DNA of 64,000 nucleotides from Bryum argenteum (taxonomy: Eukaryota; Streptophyta; Bryopsida; Bryales; Bryaceae), in assembly GCA_037043015.1 (NCBI GenBank), contig CM073325.1, forward strand, positions 4,404,501-4,468,500, written 5' to 3'. The notes beneath the pieces are model-generated. The model made no database searches, was not told the DNA's origin, and saw nothing but the letters and a program-made list of their open reading frames with translations. The position numbers and the translations under genes were made by a program. Of this stretch, positions 9,579 to 21,853 are shown one piece after another. Each line of letters opens with the position of its first letter. The first letter of the stretch is position 1.

Positions 9579-11794
9579 ATTCAGATTCAAATTCTTTTTA
9601 TACTTTGATTGAGTATAAATCAAAATCCGTACGGTCAAAAACTGTGAAAGTCAACATTCAAGCTAATTGGACAGCTCTAAGCAAGATCTTACGGTTGGAT
9701 TTTCCAAATGCAACTCTAAAATTGGAAGATCAATTTCCAAAATACCCCAATTAGACAAGTTTGTTCGAAATTTGTTTGAAAACTAAGTGTTGAGTTTTGA
9801 GTTTGCCTTTGGTTTTGGAGTAAGTAATAGGATTATTTAAAGAATTTGAATAATAAGACCGAAATTTGAAGTTGAGTGAGACCTATTGACATAAATTTTA
9901 GGATAAGTCCCTGGGTTTGGGTTTGACATGTTTTTGGGTATTCTTGGAGTTTTAAGCTATTATTGAGTGTTTGAACATGAGATTGAGCTGAGTGTGTGTT
10001 TGTGCAGGGCATAATTGCATACATATTGCATGTGTACAAGACCTATTGACTTGAGAGACTTGGAGAGCTGCACAGAGGTAGGCAGATTCTAAATCATTCC
10101 TTGCACCTGGACCATTGACAAACTGTTCGTTAGGCATTGTGTAAATAGTATCGTATATAATACACTGGGACTGGACCTATTGACTAAATATTTATGTGTA
10201 TTATTTCAAAATATTATATCGGCATTTTGACTAGGTGATAGTCTGCATTTGGGTCTATTGACATAACCTGAACTATTGACCAGAACTATTGACTTCCCTT
10301 AGAATACTAGACAGGACTGAGACTGCATTGAGTTTAGATATAGTGCATTGGTAATGACAGTAACCCAAATTGAGTGATCCCTGGGTATAAGAGTGAATCG
10401 CCGCAAGACAAGCCCTCAGATACGTTTATACATAGTTACACTTATACCGCGAATACATGTGACCTTAGTCACAATACGACAGACTATTTTGCTTTTCTAC
10501 CGTTGAACCACACTATACTGAAAGTAGTTTAGACTAGGGCAAAATCCCTACTACAGGGAGCAAATCAGACATAAGGCTCTTCACATTCTTGTTCTTAGGT
10601 GCGTTAGGAACACCCCATTTTACCCTCATGCGACATGTAATACCTAAAGAAATGCTTGCATTTGCACGCGGAGGTATACTGAGATTGAAATACAAACGCT
10701 AGTCTTTGACAATTAAATGACATGTGAAGAATTATTGAATTTAAAATCATGCCTTAAATCCTTGTTTGCATGTACAATTTAAAAAAAAAACTTGAAAAAA
10801 AATAAAATCTCAAATTTTGGTGGATTTTTGTAAGTTGTGAAATCTTATTGATTTTGGGTAGATTTTGAGAATAATGAGCATATACTACAGTTTGGGCGGT
10901 TTTGGGCATATTTCAAATAGTATTTTGAAACTTTAACTACAAATTTCTCCTGAAGAATGAAGAATTTTGAAGCCTAAATGGTTTTTTGAAAAAGGTATGG
11001 AAAACTTTTACAACTTTCAACTTGAGACAATGTAGATAGAATAAATGAGAGGCTGACAAATTTCAAAACGACTTGTTTTGGGCTCTTTCCGCCACACTCT
11101 TGGGAAAAAAAAAGAAAAAAGAAAAAGAAAAAAGATGAATTGCTTGAGTCAATTAGTAGCATGACAATGGTCAAAGTGCCTAAATTTACACAGAAAATAC
11201 AAAATTAAATCAAGATCCATTGCACTACAACACTTGTTGTATATTCCTTGCATGTTGAATAGAAGTAAGATATCTACCAAAAATTCTATGTTCAGATTGG
11301 AACTTAACTCAACAAACAAAGTTAAAATCCAATTATGAATAAAGGAGAAAAAACTCCTTAAGAACCATGTACATTTTTAGTATAGAAACATCAATACAAA
11401 TCCAACACCAAAATTACTCAAATAAAAATCTTCCAACTACACAGGCGTACTTACGTCAAAAAGTTTCATGAAAGATTGATGTTGATTTTACATAATTGAA
11501 TTGCTATGGTAAACATGCCTATGTGTTTGAAAGCCAAATGCAAGAGTTTGCCTTCACTAAATTGCATGCCATAAGCTCATACTTTCTTAAATTGGTCTAC
11601 ATTTTTTACTACACAAACGAGACTTGATTTCGGACTCCACCCAAGTGATTTCATCACAACCGAACTTTACCTAAAGAATTTCTGAATCTTCAAAGTTTCA
11701 ACTTATCACTTCAAATGTCACTTTTTTAGCCTTTCAGGGCGTGTAAAGGTTTCTTGAAATTTTGGATGACCTTAAGTGGATACCTTATCAATTA
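9579..11794. other. AT-rich intergenic repeats
   Basis: No gene is seen. Roughly 9640-9760 matches the ACGGTT modules of the TTAA-bounded family. About 10610-11100 matches the longer repeat family also present at 27.4-28.2, 28.8-29.6 and 40.9-41.5 kb; shared phrases are TTTTGAAGC followed by AAAAGGTATGGAAAA, and a CATG-rich block near 10620-10740. These are decayed copies without open frames. Confidence 0.5.
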
Positions 11795-11896
11795 CTCCCT
11801 CTGTCCCATTATTATTGTCCAATAGGTTTTCTCAAATCTATCTTCCGAGGTAGATTTGAGAAAACTTACAAGACATTTATAATGGGACAGAGGGAG
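11795..11896. mobile_element. Stowaway-like MITE, copy 1
   Basis: The 102-bp element is almost a single palindrome. It begins CTCCCTCTGTCCCATTATTA and ends with its inverted complement, flanked by TA on both sides (11793-11794, 11897-11898). CTCCCTCYGTCCC termini with a TA target site are the signature of Stowaway (Tc1/mariner-derived) MITEs. Further copies are at 24893, 25412 and 28373. Confidence 0.88.
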
Positions 11897-12519
11897 TAAT
11901 TTCTACTTTCTAAAGTTTTAGAGTAAATAGACAATTCAAATAGCCTCAAGGTACTAACTCAACCTACTAACTTCGTTGATTGAGATTTACATATATATTA
12001 TCAGTCTTTAGGTTTAACTGTGGATGAACTCTGTATGAAATCTAGGTGGAATGTGAGAACCTAGAAGTTCGCAATCTTACCTTAACTGTAGATGAACTCT
12101 AGTGAAAAGGATGGATCAGGGAGTTCCTAGGTCGATGACTTATCTCAACAATTTGGTAACTGCAAGATCCTACCTCTACTTTTCACCTCCCTCTACTTTT
12201 TCACGTACCGGCCTTCATTCACACCAAGAACAAATACTCACTTTCCCTTTTAGGGTTCGGTTTCGTCATCGTTCTTAGCTCGAAGACGAAGCTCTGTTTC
12301 CAGATGACGCAAACACAATTTGCATTTGAAATCCGTTGCTATCGTTGAACCAACTGGCGCATGCAGGTGCAGCGGAAAGTGAGGGAATCGTTTCCGAAAT
12401 CATCGTCATCGCCATGACCTTCAATCTTGAGGTCAGCAATTGCTCTATCCTCTGTTCTATGTGTGGCAGATTCTTGCAAAACAATTCGTTTTCACTTCTG
12501 TGTTTGATTAAGCTTGTGA

Positions 12520-12790
12520 TAAATTTATCCAATCCCTATGCCGGTGATAGTAAGCTCTTTGGTATTCGATGAGTTGGGGCGAATTTTTCAATGAAAGTAT
12601 GCCGCTTTCACTCTTCGGAATATGCGAGCCTTTTCTTGTGAGTGTGACGCATTGTGGCATTGGAAATTTATCTATTCCATATGCCGGTGATAGTAGGTGC
12701 TTTGTGAGTCCTTATGGTATTGATGATAGGCTCGATCGATGAGTCAACCGTTTTAGTGGAAACTTGCGTGAGAAATCTTTAATGGGGTAC
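12520..12790. repeat. Imperfect tandem duplication in the 5' leader of the 651-aa gene
   Basis: About 145 bp is repeated: both units carry ATGCCGGTGATAGTA (near 12539 and 12680) followed by a GGTATT...GATGAGT stretch. The region lies upstream of the start codon at 12860 and probably falls in a 5'-UTR intron (possible acceptor ending TTTAG near 12806). Confidence 0.55.
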
Positions 12791-12859
12791 TGTTGCTTTC
12801 ATTTAGGTCAAATGTGTGTGTGTGGCATTGGAGTGATGCAGTGGTAAGAAGCGGCGAGG

Positions 12860-14815
12860 ATGAAGGGTTGGGAGATGCAGGGAGAAGTGGAGCAGCGCAA
12901 GGGGAAAGCGGGGAGGGGATATGTGGTATTGAAGGCGGTGGTGAATCAGGCGTCGCAGAGAGCAGCGCTTTTGCTGGCCGACTCATCGTGCCTGCTCGTA
13001 TCAATCGCAGAGAAAACCTCAGTGGTGCCCCTCGCAGTCCCTGCGCCTTGTAGCGATGCATGCTTTTTGCGCTTGCAAGCGCACGGGACTGGAGTGTCGC
13101 CTTCTCCGTCCAAGCTCGGGGAATCGCTGGCCAAGAATCAAGGAAGGAAAGAGTTGTTCGTTGTCACAGCCCGTCCCGCCCAGGGTGGCTCCTGCACCGA
13201 TCTCAGAGCATGGTCCATTGCTGAGGATCCTGCTTTCGCCACTGCGGACATCGAGTTGGAGAATGAGAGAATCAACGAACAACAACAAAACTCCTTAAAA
13301 GCGTTTGCTCGACTTGATGCTCCTCATGGTCTCGCCGTTAAACTGGCAGCATCCATCAACGTACTTGTCGTCTATTCGAGCTCGGCAGGGAAGTTCTGGG
13401 TCCTTGCAGGCAAATCGGTGGATGGATCAAGCAAAAAGCATCTGTTGTTGATAAAATGTGCAGTCATTCAATGCCATGGACCTGTTTATTCCATACACGT
13501 CTCGTCCCTGCATCTGTTTTTAGGTGAGAGCGACGGTGTCCGAGTGTGGTCATTGCGACCATTGATCAAACCAGATCGTTCGGAGTCGAGCAAGACATTC
13601 AATGACGACTTAGAGAACAGCACGGGAGTGAAGAAGCAGGCGAGGAAGGGTTTGTTTACTCCTGGTGAGACTGATGGCGGTGCTACTCAGCGTAAGCCTA
13701 TGCCCCCACCCATTGATCACGCTGCCCGAATTGCCAGTGGTATTTTCTGGACACTGTCTGAGCTCAAAGATGTTCTCGAAAAAGAGTCCACCTCAGAAAA
13801 CTCATCTGCAGAGGACAAGAAGACAAAAGACTCCACTTCAGAAAACTCATCTGCAGAGGACAAGAAGACAAAAGACTTCACTCCAGAGAACTCATCTGCA
13901 GAGGACAAGAAGAAAGAAGACTCCACTTCAGAAAGTTCATCTGCAGAGGACAAGAAGAAAAAAGACTCCACTTCAGAAAGTTCATCTGCAGAGAACAAGA
14001 TGACAAAAGACTCCACTTCAGAAACTTCGTCTGCAGAGGACAAGACGACAGAAGACTCCACTTCAGAAACTTCATCTGCGGAGGAAAAGAAGACGATGGA
14101 GAGTGGAGGAGAAGATGTGTCTAAGGTCGATGATGCACCACCTACTGATCATGGAACTCTTCCTACGGAAGAGGTTGTAAAACCGAGTGATGACATAGTT
14201 ACCGAAGCTGACGATCATCCATCGAAGACTGCTTCACCACCGAGGACTGAATCGAGTAAGAAGGTAGGGAACAGGGTGCAAATGAATACACGCTTGGAGC
14301 CTCCAGGCATGTGGTTTGTTGCTCTAACTGACAAGGATGGACCTCCTCATCTGCAAGTGGTGGATATCCAAGGACTGAGTTTATGGGAGTACGTGATTTT
14401 GGATTCAAGGGGAGGTTTACACTTGCTCACGCTGCCTGAAGCATCTGTGGAACGGAAAGTGGAAGTGGAATTGCTGTCTCCCACTCTCAGGCATTTTCAG
14501 GTCACAATGCACGTGACGTCCTTTGCAGTTCTTCCTCTGCCTCCACCCCTGCCGCGTGGTCACCGAGATTTCGTTTCAAGAGCAAATGGCACCGCCAAAA
14601 GAAAGCTCTGGATCTCAGATGGAATGTACTCTGTCTATAGTGTCATATTGCCGGAATCGAAGACCACCACTATCGATTCACCTCCAGCACAGGCCACCCT
14701 TGCAGTTTCGCAAGCTGTGTTCATGAAAGACCGCGTTGATGGCCTTGTTCCTGCGTCACCGGATACTGTTCTTGTTCTCATGAGAGGAAAGCTTGTCTCG
14801 TATGTGATGTCGTGA
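12860..14815 (+). CDS. Plant protein of unknown function with acidic/Ser-Lys repeat
   Basis: This is one uninterrupted 651-codon frame starting at an ATG preceded by an in-frame TAA (12845). Residues about 15-240 are rich in short hydrophobic strands with Trp and Gly turns (for example KFWVLAGKSVDG, VRVWSLRPLIK), as in beta-propeller proteins, though no clear WD motif repeats. Residues 309-413 are seven tandem 15-residue units (DSTSENSSAEDKKTK type), highly charged and probably disordered. The C-terminal 170 residues return to strand-rich sequence (LWEYVILDSRGGLHLL, RKLWISDGMYSVYSV). I do not recognise the family. The layout, two folded halves joined by a repetitive linker, suggests a scaffold-type protein, but that is inference. 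Length and uniform codon use support a real gene; the stop is followed by non-coding sequence. Confidence 0.75.
   Translation: MKGWEMQGEVEQRKGKAGRGYVVLKAVVNQASQRAALLLADSSCLLVSIAEKTSVVPLAVPAPCSDACFLRLQAHGTGVSPSPSKLGESLAKNQGRKELFVVTARPAQGGSCTDLRAWSIAEDPAFATADIELENERINEQQQNSLKAFARLDAPHGLAVKLAASINVLVVYSSSAGKFWVLAGKSVDGSSKKHLLLIKCAVIQCHGPVYSIHVSSLHLFLGESDGVRVWSLRPLIKPDRSESSKTFNDDLENSTGVKKQARKGLFTPGETDGGATQRKPMPPPIDHAARIASGIFWTLSELKDVLEKESTSENSSAEDKKTKDSTSENSSAEDKKTKDFTPENSSAEDKKKEDSTSESSSAEDKKKKDSTSESSSAENKMTKDSTSETSSAEDKTTEDSTSETSSAEEKKTMESGGEDVSKVDDAPPTDHGTLPTEEVVKPSDDIVTEADDHPSKTASPPRTESSKKVGNRVQMNTRLEPPGMWFVALTDKDGPPHLQVVDIQGLSLWEYVILDSRGGLHLLTLPEASVERKVEVELLSPTLRHFQVTMHVTSFAVLPLPPPLPRGHRDFVSRANGTAKRKLWISDGMYSVYSVILPESKTTTIDSPPAQATLAVSQAVFMKDRVDGLVPASPDTVLVLMRGKLVSYVMS
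13784..14098 (+). repeat. Coding minisatellite, seven 45-bp units
   Basis: Seven head-to-tail units of 45 bp lie in frame within the 651-aa gene. Units differ at a few positions (N/S/T at position 6; K, E, T or M near the end), so it is not a fresh expansion, but length variation between individuals is likely. The multiple-of-three unit keeps the frame. Confidence 0.92.
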
Positions 14816-15585
14816 GCATCAAAATTTACACTCCATCAGAAATCAATGTGGCCATGCTGCTGAAGAAGGCTGATTATGTTTGATCAAGGTGCAACTACTG
14901 CAACTTAAGCATGGAGCTTCCGTACTCTGGACATTGGTGTTTTGAGAAAAATCGAAAGAAGCAAAAGAATGGAGAGAGTTCAACTCGTCCATTTGGAAGC
15001 GGGTGAGGCTCGAGAAGACTCTGACTTGGATAACGGCTTTTGGCATACAGGGCGGATGGGCATGGTCACTGGCCCTGTACCGGTCTTTCAGCGGGCAGCC
15101 TCAATCGGTGCCGAGAAACGGCTCTGGCGGAAAAGACGGCCGCACTAAGCACATTGACGCATCAATCGAGGTCTTCGGCCACTTGGCACTGCACCGTGCT
15201 CAGTTTCTGGCGAGTTAGGGCCACCTCTTCGAAACGTGTTGTCATATCCGGTGGCCGAATCCAGTTTTTAGTCGAGTCATGCAATACGAATTCGACATGT
15301 AAGTCAATTCCGATATTCGTGTGATTTTGGCTTCTACTTAGTCGCAAATCGTGACAAATGTGACCAACACCCAGTTAACGGATTCAATTAGATCCATTTG
15401 AATTTTTGCACCGTTGTGAGAGGCCTGATCAGTTGTATGTCGAGGTTGTTGCTTAGAAGTATTTTGCACCCATTGTTGCGTAACAAGTCACAAGGTATGA
15501 TCATGTTCACTGTCAAGACTTTACACGCATGACTTAAGTTGATTGCTAAGTTGATTTGCTACTCGCAGATTCAAAAATTGCAAGA
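14816..15585. other. Intergenic: 3' side of the unknown gene and 5' side of the LEA gene
   Basis: No gene is seen. An ACGTG core (15234-15238), the heart of abscisic-acid response elements, lies about 350 bp before the LEA start. A CAG acceptor-like site at 15566-15568 could end a 5'-UTR intron of the LEA gene. Confidence 0.4.
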
Positions 15586-16370
15586 ATGGCAACAAGAGCG
15601 GAGTTGGATGAGTTAGCCCGCGCGGGATACATTGTTGTTCCAGGTGGAGAAGGTGGACATACACTGGAAGCGCAAGAGCACCTCGCTGAAGGTATATATT
15701 TCAACCACAACGTCACGAAGCACATCTTAATGTGAGAGGCCATTTGTTGTTTCTTCTTGTCACTCTGTTTTCCAAGAAAAAGTCAACCATACATGTAGGA
15801 AACCGTACTATGAACTTCATAGAGAAGAATTTCGCAATCGATTTATCATGCACACAATCGATTTATCACGCAATTTGAGAAACCTTGTGCACAAATGAGG
15901 CTCATGGTGGTGTGAATGTTTTACTCAGGTCGCAGCAAGGGAGGTCACACGAGAGCAGATCAGCTGGGCCATGAAGGCTTTGTAGAGATGGGGAGGAAAG
16001 GGGGATTAGCCAGCCATGGCGCTGATCCTTATCAACTTGCCGCTCATCTAGGCAGGGACATTGACGAGACGAAGTTCATGAGCCCGGAAGCGATTGCGGA
16101 GTTGGAGCGGAGAGTAGCAGGTGGAGAAACTGTGGTTCCTGGAGGCACGGGCGGACATACCTTGGAAGCCCAGAAGCATCTTGCTCAAGGTATATACCAT
16201 AAAACTACTACTCCTAGTTTTTTCTCTCTAGCTTTTGCATGAACCTTACGAGGAGTCTAATGTCACGACGATTCTTGGCAACAGGTCGACATAAGGGAGG
16301 GCACACGAGAGCTTCTCAGCTCGGCCATCCGGAATACTTGCAATTGGGGAAGAAAAGCGGGGAGGCTTGA
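15586..16370 (+). CDS. Group-1 (Em-type) LEA protein, three exons
   Basis: Exons are 15586-15691, 15929-16189 and 16285-16370; both introns are GT-AG and phase 1. The product is about 150 residues, very hydrophilic and Gly-rich. It carries the Em/LEA_5 hallmark twice: [20 protein letters not shown] (exon 2) and [20 protein letters not shown] (exon 3). The companion motif [17 protein letters not shown] also occurs twice, at the end of exon 1 and of exon 2. Group-1 LEA proteins accumulate in desiccating seeds, spores or vegetative tissue and are thought to bind water and shield macromolecules. Each intron sits at the same point of the repeated module, so exon 2 looks like the product of a tandem duplication. 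The start ATG is the first in the exon after a possible UTR acceptor. Confidence 0.92.
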
Positions 16371-16917
16371 TCACAAACCTGCTCTCGAGTCCGTTTTTTG
16401 GTGTGATCTTACATATTTTTGTGTGAAGGTGCATTTGTAGCGCCAGCTGCTTGTTTAGGAATTAGAGACTGGTTGTTGTTGTGAGTTATAATATGTAAAT
16501 GATTTATATTGAATTCTTGTGGATGTAGAGTTTAGGTGATTTGTGGATTGCATCCCTTTTTTTCTCAAAATTTGTACATCACGTGGATACTTAAATATAT
16601 CCTTATCTTACAATACCTTTGCTCCTAGTGTGTTGATTCGTGTGCTTTTGATTGACTCGTCTCAGAAAGGGATTCAACAACACCCTACAACAATCGATGA
16701 TACAAACATCAACGGTTTCCTTTTCCTTTTATTGTATTGGGTGTTACACTTTGTGCAGTTATCTTGAACCAATTTGGGGCTGATTTTAGATTTGATACTT
16801 GGTAGGTCATTTATGTAAATGACATATTTCAATATATAAGAAGATATTTGTCTCCATAAAAATAATTGATCTACTTGTTTTTTTTTACCAATGACCTTAA
16901 TCTGACTTCTCTGTTGA

Positions 16918-17003
16918 TTGCGCCCATCTTGTTATATGGTAGAAGTACCGAAAACCACCATTGCGCCCATCTTGTTATATGGTAGAAGTACCGAAAACCA
17001 CCA
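16918..17003. repeat. Perfect 43-bp tandem duplication
   Basis: Units 16918-16960 and 16961-17003 are identical and begin TTGCGCCCATCTTG. Absence of differences implies a recent event or replication slippage. Confidence 0.9.
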
Positions 17004-17757
17004 GCACACCCATTATCAACCTTTAGGTCTCCCCAGTATCAACCTATACGTCTCCCCATAACCGCACTTAGCCTGAACTAGCACTGTCAGAACACTCATT
17101 TCAAACTGACCAATCAAAGCAATCAAAAAGCTAGTGGTTTTGGGTCCAATCATGAATGGAAATTTGTACCAGCTAGGTGTAACAATGGGAAAGTCTACAG
17201 ATTAGTTTTGGGTCACCAAGTACTTTTGCCTTTGAAAATTTATACTTGTTTATGTAGTGGGAGTTAAATTTTGAAAAAATTTTGCATCCTATGAGAAAAA
17301 TTCTTTCCTACATGGAAAAATATACCCCAAAAATGACCATTCTAAAAAAACCTCAAAAAGCTTAAGTTGGTGGTTTTAGGGCATTCGACCTTAGTTTGTT
17401 CTTGAAGATAATTTGTTTGAAGGTTTGAGAAGCATGATGGGTCTAAAGTTTTTCAACTTAGTAATCTTGATTCATGGAAAGAAATATGGTCAAAAAGGTT
17501 GGGGTAACAATCTTCATGTCTACCTTTGGAAATGGTGACAATGACTCTCGAGGAATGCCTTAAAAAAAAATTTATGCATAAAATTTGGGTGTTACATGGC
17601 AACCACTCGGCGGTCAATTGTCGGAAAAATAACTAAAATAGGAACAAGATCTTACAATTGGAAGTCACTTCTAAAATTTGTTGTAAGTGCTCGTAAATAT
17701 CTCAAAAATAAAGAAACTTTGTTTCTTCTATCGACTAATCACATCCCCAATTCCGTT

Positions 17758-17984
17758 AAAATGGCGTTATGCCGCTAAAATGACACACCTCAACTTCCTG
17801 AACTACAATTCAAGAACCATGTGATCTAACAGAATTTAAAGGTGATATTATGGAAAATGAGTGACAATGTATATAAAGGAGTGATATTATTACAAAATTG
17901 TGATATTACAGTATACATCATTCCATGTGAGCACATATGTAAGTTATGGTGTGACAAAATGGCACATGACATAGTGCCATTTTA
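17758..17984. mobile_element. AAAATGGCA-type MITE, copy A (227 bp)
   Basis: The ends are inverted: AAAATGGCGTTATG on the left and the complement of AAAATGGCACTATG on the right. A second copy of the same length lies in opposite orientation at 26272-26498. Homology extends slightly outside (CCCCAATTCC on one side), so exact borders and target duplication (TA or TTA) are uncertain. No coding capacity. Confidence 0.7.
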
Positions 17985-18074
17985 AGGAAATTGAGGTTTC
18001 ACTCATTCCATCACTCCAAGTAGAGTCGATTCTTTTACTTGTACAAAAATAGGTGTTCACACCTTATTGTTAGT

Positions 18075-18107
18075 TGTTGACATTTATCATCTACAGTTCT
18101 CATCCAT
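18075..18107 (+). repeat. Remnant of the copia 5' LTR (33 bp)
   Basis: It is identical to the first 33 bases of the 3' LTR at 22625, starting TGTTGACATTTATC. The next bases are internal gag sequence. Confidence 0.9.
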
Positions 18108-21100
18108 CTCTGAGAAACAACAGGAAGAGATCCTCTACGTACAACAGTCAAACTCCAACTTTCAGTCGCAGCAGTACAACAACCGAGGAGGATACAACCG
18201 AGGAGAATACAACCGAGGAGGATACAACCGAGGAGAATACAACCGAGGAGGTCGTTCAAGAGGTGGAGGTCGCTCATCGGGCAGATCCGGAAGAGGTCGC
18301 GGTCGCAACAACCAGCCCTGTAGAGGCTGCGGTCAATATGGGCATTTCGACCAAGACTGTGAAGTTACGAAACTAGAGCGGCAGATTCGTGAACTGCAAG
18401 TTCAGCTGACTAAACTAAAGACCAATCAGGCAAGTTCATACTCCACAATAGAAACTTTAGATACTACTGATGCTGAAGGAGAAGAAGACACTCAAGCCTC
18501 CCTTAACGCATGCATGGCGGCTTTCTCCAACGACGAGCAACCCTGGTTTCTCGATTCTGGAGCAAGCTCCCACGTTACAGGCAACTCAAACCACTTCTCC
18601 TCCACTTCATCTTCCTCAGTCTCTAGTATCCGTACTGCTGCGGGCCAAGTGCTCCCTGTAAAGCACAAAGGAAATGTTCAATTCTCTGACAATGAAATAA
18701 AGATGGTCAAAGATGTTCTCTACGTTCCAGGCGTCAAAACTAACCTACTATCTGTTGGCAGTTTAGCTGATCTAGGACACACAATTCTCTTCAACTCAAA
18801 AGCTTGCTTAATCTTTGATAAAAACGAACCCCATAGAATTGTACTTCAAGCTAATCGTGACCCAAAAACTAAACTCTACAAATTATCATCAGAACCAATT
18901 CTACCTGACTCTACTTTCTCCACTACTTCACACTCCCCTTCAGTCACACCTGACACAATTGACCTGTGGCATAAGAGGTTAGCACATGTCAACTTACAGA
19001 GTCTATACCATCTAACTAACAAAAACTTAGTTAATGGATTGCCACGAATCCCTTACCAGAAACGTCATTGCACCGAGTGTGTAATGGGAAAATCACACCG
19101 GCATAATTTTCCCAAACTTAGAAGTACATTCTCAACCAAACCTCTCCAGTTAATTCATACTGACCTCTGCGGTCCACTCTCACCTACACGAACTAACTGT
19201 AGATACATTCTAACCTTCATAGACGATTATTCTAGGAAAACATGGGTTTACTTCTTAGTCTCAAAGTCTCAGACACTAACCTACTTCAAGCAGTGTAAGA
19301 GCCTAGTAGAAACTCCTATTCTGAAAATTCAAACATTAAGATCAGATAGGGGTGGTGAATATGTGTCCACCGAATTCTCACAGTTCTGTCTCACTAACGG
19401 CATTCACCAGCAGCTTACTTCGGGTTACTCTCCCGAACAAAACGGTGTAGCAGAGAGAAGAAACAGATACCTTCTAGAAGGAGTTCGCACCGTCGCATCC
19501 GGCACCAGTATACCTCGATTCCTCTGGGATGAGGTCGCCAAAACCGTAACGTACATTCAGAATCGCCTGCCATGCCGAGCATTGAATCTGCAAACACCGG
19601 AGGAAGCTTTTACAGGTCAGAAACCAGACTTATCTCACCTTAGAGTTATCGGTTGTGTTGCCTATTGTCATATCCCTAAAGAAAAGCGTACCAAACTTGA
19701 ACCAAAGGCTCTTCCTACAATTTTGTTAGGGTATGATGAAGCATCCAAAGCATACAGATGTTGGAATCCCCACACACGAAAAATCGTCATTAGTAGAGAT
19801 ATTATATTTGATGAGAATAGCTTCAGTATCACTTCTCCTTCCTTGGAAACCTCTCTACAGAGCTATGATCCTGTTAGCATACTTAGTGACCCTCCAGTCC
19901 AAGTCTCACAACAGACTCCCATCACACAAACTAGAGACCTTCCTGAAATAAATCTCTCTCCACAATCAGTCCTGAACCAACACACGCCTATTCACTTAGA
20001 CCAAGACTTAGAACAGACAGTCAGTACACCTGAAGTCACTACACCTCCAAGCTCGTCGACAGTATCTCTGCCGGCAGTTCCACCATCATTATCGCAGGAA
20101 CCTCCTCGTCGCAGCCTGCGAAATAGAGCTCCAAACATAAAGTTAGACGATTACTACGTTTACTTTGGCATAGATTCCCCTGACTGCAATCAAATTCCAG
20201 CTTCAGCGCTAGATACTGACAACCCAGGTGAAGAACATCTTCCGACTTTTCAACAAGCAATCGTCGATCAACAATGGAGACAAGCCATGGAGCAAGAGAT
20301 GCAAAGCATCTACAAAAATCAGACCTGGATATTACAGGACCTACCCGAAGGGATCAAGCCCATTACCTGCCGATGGGTGTACAGATCAAAGCCAAGCAAA
20401 AACGGTGAACCTGACATCAAAAAGGCCCGTCTCGTAGCGCGCGGTTTCGAACAGAAGGCCGGGTTGGACTATGAGGAAACCTTCGCACCGGTGATTAAGT
20501 GGGCAACAATTCGCCTTGTCGTTGCCCTCGCCTCTGCAAACAGATGGAGCATTGACCACATGGACGTGCGAACCGCTTTTCTCCACGACGTGCTCAAGGA
20601 GGATGTTTACATGAAGCAACCACCTGGGTTTGAAATTCCTGGCAAAGAACACAAAGTTTGTAAGCTCATTCGTTCCCTGTATGGCCTCAAACAATCCCCA
20701 CGAGCGTGGTACAAAAAAATTGACTCATCATTACGAGAAAAGGGTCTGACTCGTAGTGCTTTTGATCCTAACTTATATTTCCTACACAAAGGCTCTAACA
20801 TTCTACTAGTGATGCTCTATGTAGATGATCTTTTTATAACTGGAAGCTGTAAAACTCTTATTAGGTGGATCAAGAATTACTTACACCAAACCTTCGACAT
20901 GACTGACCTCGGGCAAATCTCTAAGTATCTTGGAGTAGTCTTTGAGCATCTCCCACAGGGTATCTTTCTCCACCAGAAAAACTATACTAATTCCATCATT
21001 GAACAATTCTTGCCTCCAGGTCTTCAACCTGTGAAAGTTCCACTACCTGCTGGCCACATCTTACAAACAGAGACTAACACTCCTTTTGTAGATTCAACAC

Positions 21101-21824
21101 ACTACTCTCAGTTAGTAGGTAAACTCATCTTCCTGACTATCTCTAGGCCAGACATATCATACGCTGTTAATAGAATAGCATCCTTCATGGCTAGGCCTCA
21201 ACAACAACACCTTGAGGCGGCCATTCACATTTTGCGCTATCTGATGGGAACCCCAGATTATGGCATCCTATATCAACATAACATATGCTTGAATCTTACT
21301 GGCTATACTGATGCAGACTGGGCACATGCCCAGAAACTAGACGTAGCATTGGCGCATACCTCTTTGTCGCAGCAGGAGGACCAGTGAGCTGGAACAGTAA
21401 AAGGCAGCTCACGATCTCCCGGAGCTCCACCGAATCGGAGTACAAATCACTAAGTGATGGAGTACAAGAAGCCGTCTGGCTCACTCGACTGCTGCAGGAA
21501 CTCCAGGTACAGAATAACACGCCAATTTCAGTAAATCAAACAAACTCTGACATTAGCACTAACCTAGCACCAATAGCAATTCACTGTGACAATCAAAGCA
21601 CAATAAAACTAGCCAAAAATCCTGTGTTCCATGCTAGGAGCAAGCACATCGAGATTCATCATCATTTTGTGCGAGAGAGAGTTTCAACAGGAGAAATTGC
21701 TCTAAAATTTATCAGTACAACGCAGCAGCCTGCAGATTTACTGACCAAACCGTTAGGTAGGATCAAATTCGAAACTCACAGGCAATCTATCAATGTCTAC
21801 AGTCTATCTTTCCTTCGCAAATAA
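18108..21824 (+). pseudogene. copia gag-pol remnant: gag C-terminus, PR, IN, RT, RNase H
   Basis: The open frame runs from LTR sequence into gag; the ATG at 18067 is host DNA and not the true start. In order: a YNRGG/YNRGE repeat made of five 15-bp units (about 18180-18250); CCHC zinc knuckle CRGCGQYGHFDQDC (18319-18360); protease WFLDSGASSHV; integrase HHCC finger and catalytic residues in LIHTDLCGPL, LRSDRGGEY and EQNGVAERR; RT with YVDDLFITGS (about 20818); RNase H with YTDADWA, STESEY and HCDNQS. The frame changes by net -1 near 21321, just after DADW; the rest is encoded at 21322-21824 and ends with the usual QQPADLLTKPLG tail. With its gag truncated and RNase H shifted it is a pseudogene as sequenced. 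Confidence 0.92.
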
Positions 21825-21853
21825 AACTATCACTGCGCTTCCTCAACTGCCTT

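Larger units (their letters stand above)
16371..18069. other. Intergenic with small repeats
   Basis: No gene is seen. It contains a perfect 43-bp tandem duplication (16918-17003) and a MITE at 17758-17984. The remainder is AT-rich with no recognisable open frame. Confidence 0.5.

Noticed and set aside
13717..14075. Open frames of 65-114 codons on the minus strand opposite the 45-bp repeats
   Set aside because: They are shadows of the repeat in the 651-aa gene.
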